NCBI GenBank assembly: GCA_964016875.1
Contig: OZ024730.1
Coordinates: 28,993,295 to 29,057,294, forward strand
DNA: 64,000 nucleotides
From: Fallopia convolvulus
Taxonomy: Eukaryota; Streptophyta; Magnoliopsida; Caryophyllales; Polygonaceae
Reading direction: 5' to 3'
Part shown: one piece after another, positions 32,416 to 42,529 of the stretch
Layout: each line of letters starts with the position of its first letter
How positions within the stretch are numbered: position 1 is the first letter of the stretch
Notes under the pieces: model-generated
The model's input: the letters and a program-made list of their open reading frames with translations, nothing else
What the model was told of the DNA's origin: nothing
Databases searched by the model: none
Made by a program: the position numbers and the translations under genes

Positions 32416-32427
32416 TGGTATCAGAGC
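32416..32427 (+). promoter_or_regulatory. Primer-binding site of the copia element (initiator tRNA-Met)
   Basis: TGGTATCAGAGC begins two bases after the LTR end. It is the standard plant copia primer site complementary to the 3' end of initiator tRNA-Met. Confidence 0.92.
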
Positions 32428-32451
32428 TGGTTTGCTCTAGATTTGTGTTAG

Positions 32452-33831
32452 CATCGCAGGTATCAAATTGCTCAAGAACTTACTCAGGTGGGGAACAACA
32501 CTAGTAAGCCGCCAAGGCTTATTACAGGAAGATTCGAAAGCTGGCAACGCGACATGAAGGATTGGATGCGTGGCCAGGACTACCAAGCCTGATGTGTTAT
32601 CGAGAGAGGGAACTTCAAAATTGATCCAGCTATAGTCAACGACCTCACCAAATGGGGACCCGACGAATACAAGTGTATGGAGGCCAACTACAAGGCCAAA
32701 CAGTACCTGAAAAGGTCCATGTGCGTGCAAGACTGTGACAGGGTAGCAAATCTTGACACAGCTAAGGAAATGTGGGAAGCCATCCAACAATTGCACGTTG
32801 GGAACTCAGATCTCCGAGAAGATCTTCAGATGAATGCAAGAAGGGAGTTCTTCAACTTCCAAATGGAGATGGGAGAGTCTGTCGATAGCTATCAGTCCCG
32901 ATTTGAAGGACTTTGCACCAAAATGGAAGGCTTGGGGATCACCAAAGAAGAAATCACCCATAAGATGAAGGTCCAACAGCTCTTCAACGAATTGACTGGA
33001 GAATGGGTAAACGAGAGAACAATGTTCAAGGAGAATCCGGAAAATAGAACTCTCATGCTCCATCAAGTGTTTGGAAAGCTAGTGGGACACGAGAAGAGAA
33101 AGATCGATGATAAGGAACAGAAGCGAGCACATCAAGGGATCGCACTCAAAATTGAGAAGATGCTCAAATCAACTCAAGAACAACACGAAGACTCTGAAGA
33201 AGAAGAGGATGAGGAGCTAGTTCTCGTAACAAAGGCTCTTCGGAACTTCTACAAAGGGAAGATCAAAAGGAACAGTGGGAACTGGGGAAAAGGACAGAGT
33301 TCCCAAAGAAAACCCGCAGAAAAGGACCTCTCGGATGTCACATGCTACAAGTGCAACAAGAAAGGACACTTCGCTAAGGAATGCCCACAGGGAACGGACG
33401 ACCGGAAGCAAGGGAAAAAGGCCTACTTCGCCACCTGGAGCGATGATGAGGACGAAGATCCCGAGTCATGGGCACTCCCAGACATGTGCGGAATGGCCAT
33501 AGGAGAGACCACTGGGGAACAACCCAATGAGGTAACCACTGAAACTGTTCTTGCTTCTTTGAACAACTATGAAAAACCTGAGCTGTTGAAAATTCTTTCA
33601 AGTCTTGTCAAAGATAATATAAAACTACAAAACAAGTTGGAAAAACAGGAACACATAAATGCTCAATTAGTTGGTCTTGAACCCTGTCCCAACTGTATGT
33701 CCCTTCTTGAAAAACTCAAGTCCCATGTGTCTCACATCGTAGATCTAGAAAATGAAATCAAAACTCTAGAGAGAGATGAGAACACCCTCTTACAAAACCT
33801 GAGTAAGACTCCCGAAAATCTTGAAGCCTAA
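32452..33831 (+). pseudogene. gag: copia gag, first part (capsid region and first zinc knuckle)
   Basis: Open from 32452 except for a TGA at 32590-32592. No convincing in-frame start ATG is seen upstream of that stop; the longest unbroken part starts at the ATG at 32677. The frame encodes FESWQRDMKDWM before the stop, then the Gag core (AKEMWEAIQQLH, YQSRFEGLCTKM), a Lys/Glu-rich stretch and a CCHC knuckle (C-X2-C-X4-H-X4-C, codons 33343-33384, CYKCNKKGHFAKEC). The rest is a coiled-coil-like region with repeated Leu/Glu/Lys and a CPNC pair. It ends at TAA 33829-33831, where a one-base loss appears to have shifted the frame. Gag would form the virus-like particle in the cytoplasm. Confidence 0.88.
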
Positions 33832-34346
33832 AGAACGGGAAGTCATCCCTGAGTGAACATGAAATCCATGAGTGTAGGGCCTCAGAACTCCAATGCAAGA
33901 AACAGAAAAATGCTCATCTCGAGGAGAAAATCAGGGTCCTAGAGAGTGGGAAAAGTGGTGAGAAAGATTATTACACTAGGAACACTGGACATAGACTTTA
34001 TGTCAAAATTGCTATGGGAAACGGGTCACGAGTGTACAAAAAGGAAACCATGGATAGGAATAGAACCCAGAGACCACACCCAAAATACTACCTGGGAGAA
34101 TACTATAAGACGTGCTGGAACTGTGGTGCCCATGGGCACTACAAGGAAGCATGTCCCAAGAAGAGAGCCCAAACCCTCAGAAACCGTGAGTTCCTGAACA
34201 AACAAAAACATCATGCTAATCACCAAAGGAACTCCAACTCTAAAATCACTCATGATATCAACATCGCTGACTATGTTTTAAATGAGAATATTTTCCCTTG
34301 CAAGGGACCTGGCAAGAGTCATCTTGCCTGGGTCTCAAAACACTAA
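33832..34346 (+). pseudogene. gag: copia gag, second part with second zinc knuckle (shifted frame)
   Basis: The reading continues in another frame directly after 33831 (aligned with the ATG frame at 34014) as a charged, coiled-coil-like segment. It then has a second CCHC knuckle with a C-X2-C-X4-H-X4-C pattern (codons 34113-34154, CWNCGAHGHYKEAC) and a basic tail, ending at TAA 34344-34346. The ATG at 34014 is not the true start. The stop lies just upstream of the protease frame, which is in a different frame with a TAG at 34357-34359. Confidence 0.8.
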
Positions 34347-34359
34347 CTTTACCTTGTAG

Positions 34360-35943
34360 GTGGCAGTGAGAGGGAACAATACATGGTTCATAGATAGTGG
34401 ATGCTCGAACCATATGACCGGAAACAAAGATATCCTCATCTCACTCCACACTCATGCTGAAGGAGGCCACGTCTCATTTGGCAATAAAAACAAGGGAGAA
34501 GTCATTGGAAAAGGAGAAGTTTTGCTCAATAGATCAATCAAAGTTAGCAATGTAAATCTGGTAAAGGATTTGGGATACAACCTTCTGAGTGTCTCTCAGA
34601 TGTGTGATCAAGGGAACAACGTTGTCACTTTCGACTCAGAAGAATGTCTCGTCATCAATAAGAAGACCAACAAAGTGATTCTGAGAGGAAGAAGATACAA
34701 CAATGTGTATGTAGTAGATACAAAATTTGAACCACCAACGAAGCTGTGCCTTGCGAGTTCCTACGATGACACGGAACTTTGGCACCGAAGACTGGGACAT
34801 GCAGGTGTCAATCAAATCCTGAAGCTCTATCTACAGGATCTGGTCATTGGTCTTCCACGGATCAATCTCGAAGGAGTCAAAATGTGTGAAGCATGCGCTC
34901 GAGGGAAACAGACTAGGAACTCTTTCAAACCCAAAAAGGTGGTGAGCACAACCAGGCCTTTAGAGCTAATTCACATGGATCTCTGTGGTCCCATGCGAAC
35001 AGTCAACTATGGTGGAAAAAGGTACATGTATGTCTTAATTGATGATTTTTCTAGATTCACCTGGGTTATTTTCTTGAAGGCAAAATTACAAGCCTTTGAA
35101 GAGTTCGAGCCTTTCATCAAAAGAACGGAAGTAAGCATGGGGCTAAAGCTGAAAGCCATCAGGTTTGACCATGGAATTGAGTTTCAAAACTCAGAGTTCC
35201 TTAACTTCTGTGACAAACATGGTATCTCTCACAACTTATCAGCCCCTCGCACTCCTCAGAAAAACGGAGTAGTCGAGAGAAAGAACAGGACCTTGGAAGA
35301 CATGGCCAGGACCATGATGCTTGAAAGCGGAGTTCCTGAGTATTTCTGGGCTGAAGCCATCGCCACAGCTACGTACATCCTGAATCGAGCCATGACAAGG
35401 CCTATGATAAAGAAGACATCCTACGAGCTCATCAAAGGGAGAAGACCAAACATCTCCCACCTAAGGACCTTTGGATGCACATGCTTTGTCCACAACAATG
35501 GCAAAGACAACCTTGGAAAATTTGATCCTAGAAGCGATGAAGGGATCTTCCTGGGATACTCATCACAAAGCAAGGCTTACAGGGTCTATAACAAGAGGAC
35601 CAAGAAGATAGAAGAAAGCATCCATGTCGTCTTCAACGAGAAATCTGTAAAGATGGGAACAGAGACCCAAGGGATGGGAACTCTGTTCAAACTGGTCAGA
35701 CAAGAAGACGATGATGATGACGATGATGAGCCAAGGAAGAGAGATGAAGACTATCCAAGTGCAAGTAACACTCCACAACCAGGGAACAACGAAGGAGATC
35801 CAACTTTCACTGATCAAATCTCCCTCGAAGTTCCCTCCTCACAAGAACTACAAGACACCTCCAACTCTCTTGTTCCCCAAGGCAATACCCTGCCAGAATC
35901 AAGTGTTGAGGGGGAACAAAGAGGGATCTTGCCAGAATTCTAA
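34360..35943 (+). pseudogene. pol: copia pol, protease and integrase part
   Basis: 527 codons starting at a GTG directly behind a TAG; the true polyprotein would start upstream in gag. Aspartic protease: DSG at residues 12-14 within WFIDSGCSNHMTG. GAG-pre-integrase zinc-binding HHCC: H142, H147, C176, C179. Integrase core: D207 (HMDLCGP), D270 (IRFDHG) and E306 (NGVVERKNRT), so the DD35E spacing is intact. Then FWAEA, a YKVF-like region (FLGYSSQSKAYRVYN), and an acidic linker with a run of Asp near residue 450. The frame ends at 35943, but the linker reading continues in another frame toward RT. Enzyme steps would be polyprotein cutting and cDNA insertion. Confidence 0.9.
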
Positions 35944-36352
35944 AGAAACACTCAATGAAGAAGTTGAAGACGAGTGTTCCCATGAAAAGGAAGTCTCTAC
36001 TGAAGATGACACAAGTGCAAGGGAACCCATCCGTACAAGAAACTTTCAAAAAAAGAAGGACCACCCCATTGAGAACATCATCTCCCCTTATGATAAAGGT
36101 GTACAAACTCGTTCCTCTCTCAATAACGTTTATGCTTTTAACGCGTTTGTTTCATTGGTGGAACCCAAAAACATCAAAGAAGCCTTGAAGGACCCAGATT
36201 GGATCCAAGCTATGCAAGAGGAGCTCCACCAATTCGAGAGGAACAAAGTTTGGAAGCTAGTTCTAAGGCCCAGGAACAAGAACATCATTGGAACTCGATG
36301 GGTCTTTAGAAACAAGCTCGATGATACAGGGGCTGTAGAGGAACAAGGCTAG
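35944..36352 (+). pseudogene. pol: copia pol, start of reverse transcriptase (shifted frame)
   Basis: The frame open from 35711 to 36352 carries the end of the linker and then the RT entry region: EPKNIKEALKDPDWIQAM, LVLRPRNKNIIGTRWVF and NKLDDTGA. A frameshift relative to integrase lies somewhere in 35880-35943, and a second shift near 36340 breaks the frame before KARLVAQGY-type sequence. Both are small indels in otherwise well preserved code. Confidence 0.88.
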
Positions 36353-36356
36353 ACTA

Positions 36357-37478
36357 GTGGCACAAGGCTACAGGCAAGAGGAAGGAATTGATTACGATGA
36401 GACCTTCGCACCGGTTGCCAGGATCGAAGCCATCAGACTCCTAATTGCCTATGTTGTTCACAAGGGATTCAAGCTCTATCAAATGATTGTGAAGACAGCC
36501 TTCCTCAACGGACATCTCAAGGAAGAAGTATATGTGGCCCAACCTCCAGGATTCGAAGACGAGAAGCTACCCAACCATGTCTACTTCCCGGAGAGGGCCC
36601 TCTACGGACTCAAACAAGCTCCCCGAGCTTGGTATGACAAGTTTGCTCAATTCCTCTTGTCCCATGGATACCTTCGAGGTTCCATAGACAAGACTTTGTT
36701 TCTAAAGAAAGAGTCTAAAGACATTTTGATTGTGCAAGTATACGTTGATGACATTGTTTTTGGAGCCACTAACGAAACTCTCGTAGAGAAATTTAAGGAC
36801 CTCATGAGCAGTGAGTTTGAGATGAGTTTCATTGGGGAACTCACGTTCTTCTTGGGACTTCAAATATCTCAAACTAAGGAGGGAACAAAGATTCATCAAC
36901 AGAAATACATCAAGGAAATGCTCGTAAAGTATGGGATGGCAGACTCCAAGCCTATTGACACTCCCATCTCACCAAATTCAAGGCTGAATGCGGATGAAAC
37001 AGGTATAAGTGTGGACCAAAGAAACTATCGAGGTATGACTGGGTCCCTTCTTTACTTAACAGCTAGTAGACCTGATATTATGTTCTCCGTATGTCTTTGT
37101 GCTCGTTTTCAAGCTAACCCTATAAAATCACACCTGAAAGAGGTGAAGAGGATTTTCAAGGACCTTAAAGGGAATGATAACTTGTGCCTTTGGTATCCAA
37201 GGAACAATTCCCTTGAGCTCATTGCATACACAGATGCTGATTTTGCAGGGCACCTGGTTGATAGAAAGAGCACATCAGGAATGGCCCAGTTCCAAGGGTC
37301 ATGCTTAGTTTCATGTGGATCTAAAAAGCAGAACTTAGTGGTACTCTTCACAGCTGAAGTAGAATATGTGACTGCCGCATCTTGTTGTTCCCAAGTTCTA
37401 TGGCTTAAGTCTCAACTACAGGATTACGGTATGTCTTTTGGCCCAGTTCCCATACTCGTGATAATACTAGTGCCATAA
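36357..37478 (+). pseudogene. pol: copia pol, reverse transcriptase core and RNase H
   Basis: 373 codons. RT motifs in order: FAPVARIEAIR (about 17-27), QMIVKTAFLNG (42-52), PPGF, ALYGLKQAPRAW (81-92), YVDDIVFG (129-136), FFLGLQI, and SRPDIMF near 240. RNase H begins near residue 285 with YTDADFAG and has DRKSTSGM and TAEVEY. The first catalytic Asp of RT is missing: copia elements have QMDVK, here ATT (Ile, codon 36486-36488) replaces it, so the RT should be inactive. The frame is lost near 37455 and resumes in the next piece. Confidence 0.9.
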
Positions 37479-37684
37479 ACATATCCAAAAATCCTGTGCA
37501 TCATTCTAGAACCAAGCATATAGATATAAGGCATCACTTTCTACGTGACAATCTTGAAAGTGGGAACATCTTGATGGAACACTGTAGAACTGAAGAGCAA
37601 ATTGCGGCCATTCTCACCAAAGCTTTAGACAGAGGTCCCTACCAGCGTTTTCGAATGCTTCTAGGGATGATTACTCTAAACTAA
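37455..37684 (+). pseudogene. pol: copia pol, C-terminal end of RNase H (shifted frame)
   Basis: From about 37458 another frame reads DNTSAINISKNPVHHS, then RTKHIDIRHHFLRD and ILTKAL, ending with TAA at 37682-37684. This is the usual end of copia Pol, including the conserved HIDIRHHF motif. Confidence 0.88.
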
Positions 37685-38442
37685 ACAAGTCCCTGTTTGT
37701 CTCTCCCTCAATGCCTGACTAGTTTTTCTAAGAATGCATGATAGGAAACTTGGATTTATTGCTTTCACTTTGCCATGATTACTAGTCTAAAGATAAATGT
37801 GTACAAGGGAACTTTATTTCTTTTGGCCTCACACGATCAACTAGAGTTCCCTTTATCCCTCTTTACAAGCCACTATGACGGTTGATCATATAACCTACCC
37901 TAAGTCAGGGATCAGACAAACGCTTCTCATGAGCCAAAATGTTTACTCCTTTATCGAGTCGTAAATTGTCTGGTTCCCTTTGAGTTCCCTATCCCCACAA
38001 AAGGATGATTGTGAAGTTTTCTAAACCACTTCACTCTCCCTGACCTTGATACGATCATTGGGAACTGGTACACACAACCAAGGGAATGCTGACTCCTCTG
38101 AGAAGATGAACCGTCACTTGGGAAGCCGGATTTTGTGTCAGAAACTCTGAAGCATCAAGGGCCAAGTATTCAAATTTTGAAAGGGCTTCCCTAGAGATCG
38201 TGACGCGTGTCAAGAGGCGTGCTACGGAAGTTGAAATGATGCCCCACGTTCATTGGGCAACGGTTATCGAGGATTTCCCACTTCCCTTTCTACCCTTCGC
38301 CCCTTCTCTCCTTAAATCCCTAGTTTGCCATTTTTGGGGTCTTATTCTATCTTCAACCTCTATCATTCATCTTCTCCACATCCCTTTCACTCTCTTTTTC
38401 AAGAAACCTCCAAACTTCCTCTCTTCCCAAAATTCCTCTCAC
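37685..38442 (+). other. Spacer between pol and the accessory ORF of the copia element
   Basis: About 760 bp without a recognised domain. It contains repeated GTTCCC/GGGAAC words (GAGTTCCCTTTA, TGGGAACTGG, GGTTCCC) typical of this element. A frame open from 38200 runs into the accessory ORF but probably does not belong to the protein. Confidence 0.6.
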
Positions 38443-38904
38443 ATGGCCTCCACACACACCTGGGCTCAAGTTAAAGCTTGGGTGCTTGCAAATCCAAGAG
38501 TCTTCTTCATCACCCAACTAAACGAAATTGAGAGGGAAACCGATCCTGTCATGCAAGACGTTCTCATGGCAGGGCTCTACAACTCTGTCAGCCCTCTCTT
38601 ACCTCCTCCTACTCCGGCAGAGCAAAATCTTGCCTTGACTTCTTCTTCCGCCACCTCCTCTGAATCTCTTCCTCCTCCAACTACCAACATCTCCTTCGGC
38701 ACTGTCATTCTTGACAGTTTCGGAGATGCTAGTCCTTCTCAAAACGAGAAGCCTAGAAAATCCAAAAACGCCATTCTTCCAAAGACCCCTCCAAATCCAA
38801 ACATTCCAAAGACCCCTCACAATCCGAAAAGCGCAAACACTCTGAGGTCTCTGAATACTCGGAGCCCAGGAAGAAGCCCCATTTCAAATTCGTTGATTAC
38901 TTGA
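38443..38904 (+). pseudogene. Accessory ORF of the copia element, N-terminal part
   Basis: The likely start is the ATG at 38443, after a leader rich in CTTC and CTC. The first ~45 residues look folded (WAQVKAWVLANPRVFFITQL, then a helix ending in AGLYN); after that the sequence is rich in P, S and T. A small frameshift between about 38760 and 38810 moves the reading into the frame of the next part, where SEKRKHSEVSEYSE and KPHFKFVDYLN appear. Sireviruses often carry such an extra (env-like) ORF after pol. No signal peptide or membrane segment is evident, so an envelope role is unsupported here. Confidence 0.6.
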
Positions 38905-39390
38905 ACTGCTCCAAGGACAGTTCCTGTATGGCCAAACCACCCTTCGTCTTCCATTCGAACTCTGGGACCTCCCAATCCCAGAGCCAACTCACTTCTTCTT
39001 CCCGCTCTCTTCCTATAATTGAGGGACCTCCCAAACCTCTTCCCCCAAAACAAAAGACTCCTCCACCGCCTCCCTCTGTTCCCACAACGAAGGGAACTCC
39101 ATCTCCACCCCGCAAAACTCCTTCCCCTCCTTCATCACCCAAAAACACTTCTATCCCTCAAACCCCTGCCTCTGGGACCCCTACTCCCAAGGCACCCGTC
39201 TCTACTCCTCTTGCCCCTCCTACACAACTTTCCACTCCTCTCTCCTCTCCTATCCCCTCTTCCACCACATCCCCAACTACCACAAAACTTCCCTCTCCCT
39301 CTCCCTCCAAAACTGCCGTTGTCCTCACTTCGGACGACGATGACCTTCCTCTCTCCGTTGTCATCGGCAAAATGACCAAGGATCCTCCTC
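38905..39390 (+). pseudogene. Accessory ORF of the copia element, proline-rich middle part
   Basis: The frame open to 39467 encodes a very proline- and serine-rich region (PPKPLPPKQKTPPPPPS, PSSPKNTSIPQTP, TPLSSPIPSS) followed by the acidic patch SDDDD. It is probably disordered. The reading shifts again near 39385 into the frame of the next part. Long minus-strand frames over this stretch are shadows of the low-complexity code. Confidence 0.6.
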
Positions 39391-40161
39391 TTGCCCATCA
39401 TGGGAATTGTAGAGGAGGAGGCCCAGCTCAAGGCTGTAGAGGACGAGCTCAACAGGGTCCCAACTGAGGCAACAACTGATAAAGGGACCAAGTCCCCAGA
39501 AAAGGTGGCTCTTGAAGAGCCCGTGGAACAAAGGAACCCAACACCGGCTGTTGGTGTTGGGACGAGTTTAAGTCATCCTGAAGATGACGAGGAGGGCTCC
39601 AGCTCAAGATCCTCCGAGGATGAAGGGACCTCTAGTGATGAGGTCGAAGAACAAGAAGAGGCTCCAACTGCTAAGGAGCCCGCCAAGATCCCAACCCATG
39701 GGCACCAACTGGTGGTGTCCGATGGTTCCCGTGCCACAAGGGAACCCATGATGTTGCTCGAAGCGGCTGGACCCCCTCAACAGAAAGCACCTACAACGGT
39801 TTCTAGGGGGAACACTTCAAAGAGCACCACCAGAAGAGGGAAGGGATCTTCATCGAAGAAGTTCCCTGTGGATGAACGCCGGAAACTCCTCCCCCCTCTT
39901 GTAATTTCTGAGAAGATGCTCTACGAGAATGGACTAGGGGAACTGTGGGACCTGATCAAGGCCCAAGGCTGGGAGCACCTCTGCAAAGAACCCGTGAGTG
40001 TAGATCCCTCACAAGTGCGTCGGTTCTACAACAACTTCGTAGTCCACAACGACGGCACTCAGGGAACTCTCTCCCTCGAAGGCGACGAGTTTATATTCAC
40101 AACACCATATATGAGGGCTGAGTCCCCACTCAAGGGACCTCGACCCATCATCTGTCCCTAA
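39391..40161 (+). pseudogene. Accessory ORF, acidic segment and start of a plant transposon-protein-like domain
   Basis: Residues 1-120 are acidic and Ser-rich (EDDEEGSSSRSSEDEG). A basic patch with KSTTRRGKGSSSKK follows, and then a folded region from about residue 165: LGELWDLIKAQGWEHL, VRRFYNNFVVHNDGT and LEGDEFIF. The order QGW, then V-R-x-FY-x-N, matches a domain common in plant retroelement ORFs that I know as putative plant transposon protein. The frame is lost near 40140 by a small indel. Confidence 0.6.
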
Positions 40162-40562
40162 TTGCCAAGCTGGCTCACCAATTCATCATTAATATGGTGA
40201 TCCCTCGCCAAGAGAAGTGTCTAGTCATCAACATCCCCGACGCTGTACTCCTCTACCACTTCCTCCTCAAGAAGCCCATCAACCTTCCAAGAATTATTCT
40301 CGGGCATATGGAGAAGTGTATGGCGTCCAAGTCCCATTCTTTTCCCTACACAGGGCTCATCAAGAAGCTTCTACTCAAGGAGGGTCTCTACGGCGTCTCC
40401 AAAGAAGAAGTTACGATTGGAAGGGAACTGGACATCTCAGTGGTCCAGAAGATGAGGCACTCTGAGCCTGTGGAGGAATCGGCTCAACTGGAATCTGGAG
40501 AAGATGGGAACTCTCAAGTGATGCTTCGCATTGCCAACACCCTCGACCAGATTATGATGTGA
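40162..40562 (+). pseudogene. Accessory ORF, second half of the plant transposon-protein-like domain
   Basis: The frame of the ATG at 40194 also reads upstream to about 40145. It carries INMVIPRQEKCLVINIPDA, LLYHFLLKKPINLPRIILG, SFPYTGLIKKLL and an acidic tail. The sequence LLY, five to ten residues, INLP, then a PY-x-x-LI segment is what I recall from the plant domain. The TGA at 40560-40562 is created by the insert that starts there; the frame continues after the insert. Confidence 0.6.
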
Positions 40563-41473
40563 CCCGGGATTCCGCATCCGAAAGCTCAGACAAATGAAAA
40601 GGTTATTTTCTCGTTCTCGGATCCATTGAACATGCTTCAGTATTTTAGCTCGTCTGGAGGCTGTGGTTTTTTGATCGGGACCATTAAAGAACCGTTGGAA
40701 AGCTTACTTGATGCTCTACAACTTCTATGTTTAACGTTTTTCCTAAATCAGCCAAGAAGAGTCTCGAAATCACCAATCTTTCTAGACGATCGAATCTGGA
40801 CGTGAATGGTTTTAATCATATTCAAGTCAAAGAAAGCCAAACAACTTCATCACCTACATGGAATTAAAAGGGGCGTCTTCCATCAATTTTAATCATGTAA
40901 GTATGTGGTAGCTGAGGTGGTAGGCGAGAGTGAACATGAAGGGTTTTATAACCCAATTTTGTATGCCTATTTAAAGGTCCTTGTTTCTCTTGTAATAGGA
41001 AAAGTTGAATTTGTGGAAAAAACCAATGGGAGTGTTTGAGAGTGATTTCCTTGTTTGGTGTGTAATATCCAAACATGTTCGGTGAGTTATATCCGAACGA
41101 ATCCATTGTTTCTCTTTAGGTGAGTTATATCCTATGAGATTCGAACCCTCTTTCGATTCTCTTGTGGTGAGTCATATCCACATAAGATTCGATTGCTTAT
41201 CGCTCTTTCGAATGACCTTGGTGTGTCATATCCTTGGTCTTTCAAGTGCTTATCCCTATATTTATAATTAAAATGAGTTTTCCCTTTTGCTTGCATCAAG
41301 TGTCATCTCTTTCGCTTTCATCTCAAAATAAATACCACATAAAAGACGGACCAAGATCAAATTTAGTTGGAACTTTCTTCGACAACGATCCGATTCTCTC
41401 ATCAGATTGCCAGGGACCAAACGACGTTGGCAAGGGGACAAGAAAAACTTACACAGGTCCTAACCCGCCTTTG
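40560..41473. mobile_element. Probable 0.9-kb foreign insert in the copia element
   Basis: TGATG occurs at 40555-40559 and again at 41474-41478, as expected for a 5-bp target duplication. The stretch lacks the GGGAAC words that fill the rest of the element, and the accessory frame is open on both sides when the stretch is ignored. Its ends are TGACCCGGG on the left and CGCCTTTG on the right, so the TG..CA ends of an LTR are not both present. It contains four or five copies of a GTGAGTTATATCC-like word between 41057 and 41240. The class is unknown; it could be a diverged solo LTR. Confidence 0.4.
41050..41245 (+). repeat. Degenerate repeats of GTGAGTTATATCC
   Basis: Copies: GTGTGTAATATCC (about 41058), GGTGAGTTATATCC (41082), GGTGAGTTATATCC (41120), GGTGAGTCATATCC (41167) and GGTGTGTCATATCC (41220). 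They are spaced about 25-55 bp, each followed by a sequence with GATTCG or GAATCC. Confidence 0.75.
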
Positions 41474-41873
41474 TGATGCCCTGTTCCCTACCGTCCCATG
41501 ACCTCTCCTCTCCTTTTTCCCTTAATCCAAATATGTCCACAAAATGTACTTGTGTTCCCCTTGTACATATCTTCTTAAGTAATGAATTGGCCTTTAATTT
41601 GAATGTGTGTTCCTTTCTTCCTTATAATTGCATTGCTTGTTTTCGATGATGTCAAAAGGGGGAAGACAAAAAATGCGAGATGAGTTAAAAGTCTAAGTTA
41701 TCACATAACATGCATAAGCTAAGGGGGAACAATTGCATAAAAAGCTAAGTAAGATCTAAGTGTTTTAATCAAAGTGGCTCCTCAGAATCATCCTTAGGAA
41801 CTCATTCGCATATCATTCATTGAAATACTTGCTTATTTTGTGATGGGTTTGTCATCATCAAAAAGGGGGAAAT
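41474..41873 (+). promoter_or_regulatory. 3' non-coding tail with multiple polypurine tracts
   Basis: Purine tracts lie at 41654-41665 (AAAAGGGGGAAG), 41721-41729 (AAGGGGGAA) and 41860-41872 (AAAAAGGGGGAAA), the last one directly before the LTR. TTTGTCATCATCA at 41848-41860 is the conserved motif next to the 3' LTR in Sireviruses. Multiple tracts are a recognised Sirevirus trait. Confidence 0.85.
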
Positions 41874-42529
41874 TATTGGGACGTTGTTGGGACCTCTGGT
41901 TCTAAACAACGGATCAACGATGCCATTCTCCGAGTTTTGATAATGACAAACACCATGAGGAACTAATGTGGTTTGTTCGAGTATTTCTAAGGAACGCAGG
42001 TATAGCCAAGAACTCCCATGAATGACCAAAAGACACAGAAACTCACAATGCAGAGTTTCCATCAAGGGAACTCTGAAGAGGAAAGTTCCCATGAAATGGG
42101 AACTCCTAGGAATGATCAAGAGAACACAGGTTTACACGATGAAGAGTTTCCATCAAAGGAACTCTGAAGAAGTCAGTTCCCAAAACATGGGAACTCACAT
42201 GTGAGGACAACGACCGTTCAGTGCAGATCGTAGGATTCTGTCTTGGACAGTCCAAAAGAACAGTTTGAGGATCAGACTGTCACGAATGATCCAACGGTCC
42301 GATTGATTCAAGAAGTTGACCTAGTTCAAACCAAAGTAACATGTGAAGAAAGTACAACTTGGGCATCAAGCAAAGGGCATTTTGGACACAAATGAAAGAT
42401 GCGATTGCCCAAGCACACTTGGACTATAAAGCCAAATGAATAGTACTCGGATTGAGTACTTCTCCCAGAACTCACAAATACCCATACCAGAGAAAAGAGA
42501 AAGAAGAAGAAGGGAAGTCCCCGAGGGCG
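41874..42529 (+). repeat. Truncated 3' LTR of the copia element
   Basis: Starts TATTGGGACG (the G of TGTT is changed) and follows the 5' LTR closely until AAGTCCCCGAGGGCGA, where satellite sequence takes over. About 400 bp of LTR are missing. A TATA-like CTATAAAG remains at 42424-42431. Confidence 0.92.

Larger units (their letters stand above)
31354..42529 (+). mobile_element. Sirevirus-like Ty1/copia retrotransposon, nearly full length, degenerate
   Basis: Order: 5' LTR (31354-32413), Met-type primer site, gag with two zinc knuckles, protease, integrase, RT and RNase H (integrase before RT, the copia order), long accessory ORF, several purine tracts, truncated 3' LTR (41874-42529). Large gag, an ORF after pol, TTTGTCATCATCAAAAAGG before the 3' LTR and multiple AAAGGGGGA tracts are Sirevirus hallmarks. 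The LTRs differ at about 20 of 655 shared positions by eye (near 3 per cent), so insertion is recent on an evolutionary scale. Coding frames carry at least one internal stop and about seven frameshifts. No TSD survives because the right end is deleted. Confidence 0.93.

Noticed and set aside
38599..39491. Long minus-strand frames opposite the proline-rich accessory ORF
   Set aside because: They are glycine- and arginine-rich shadows of the proline- and serine-rich + strand code.
38443..40562. Accessory ORF as a true envelope gene
   Set aside because: No signal peptide, no clear transmembrane segment and no coiled-coil fusion region were visible. The label env-like is positional only.
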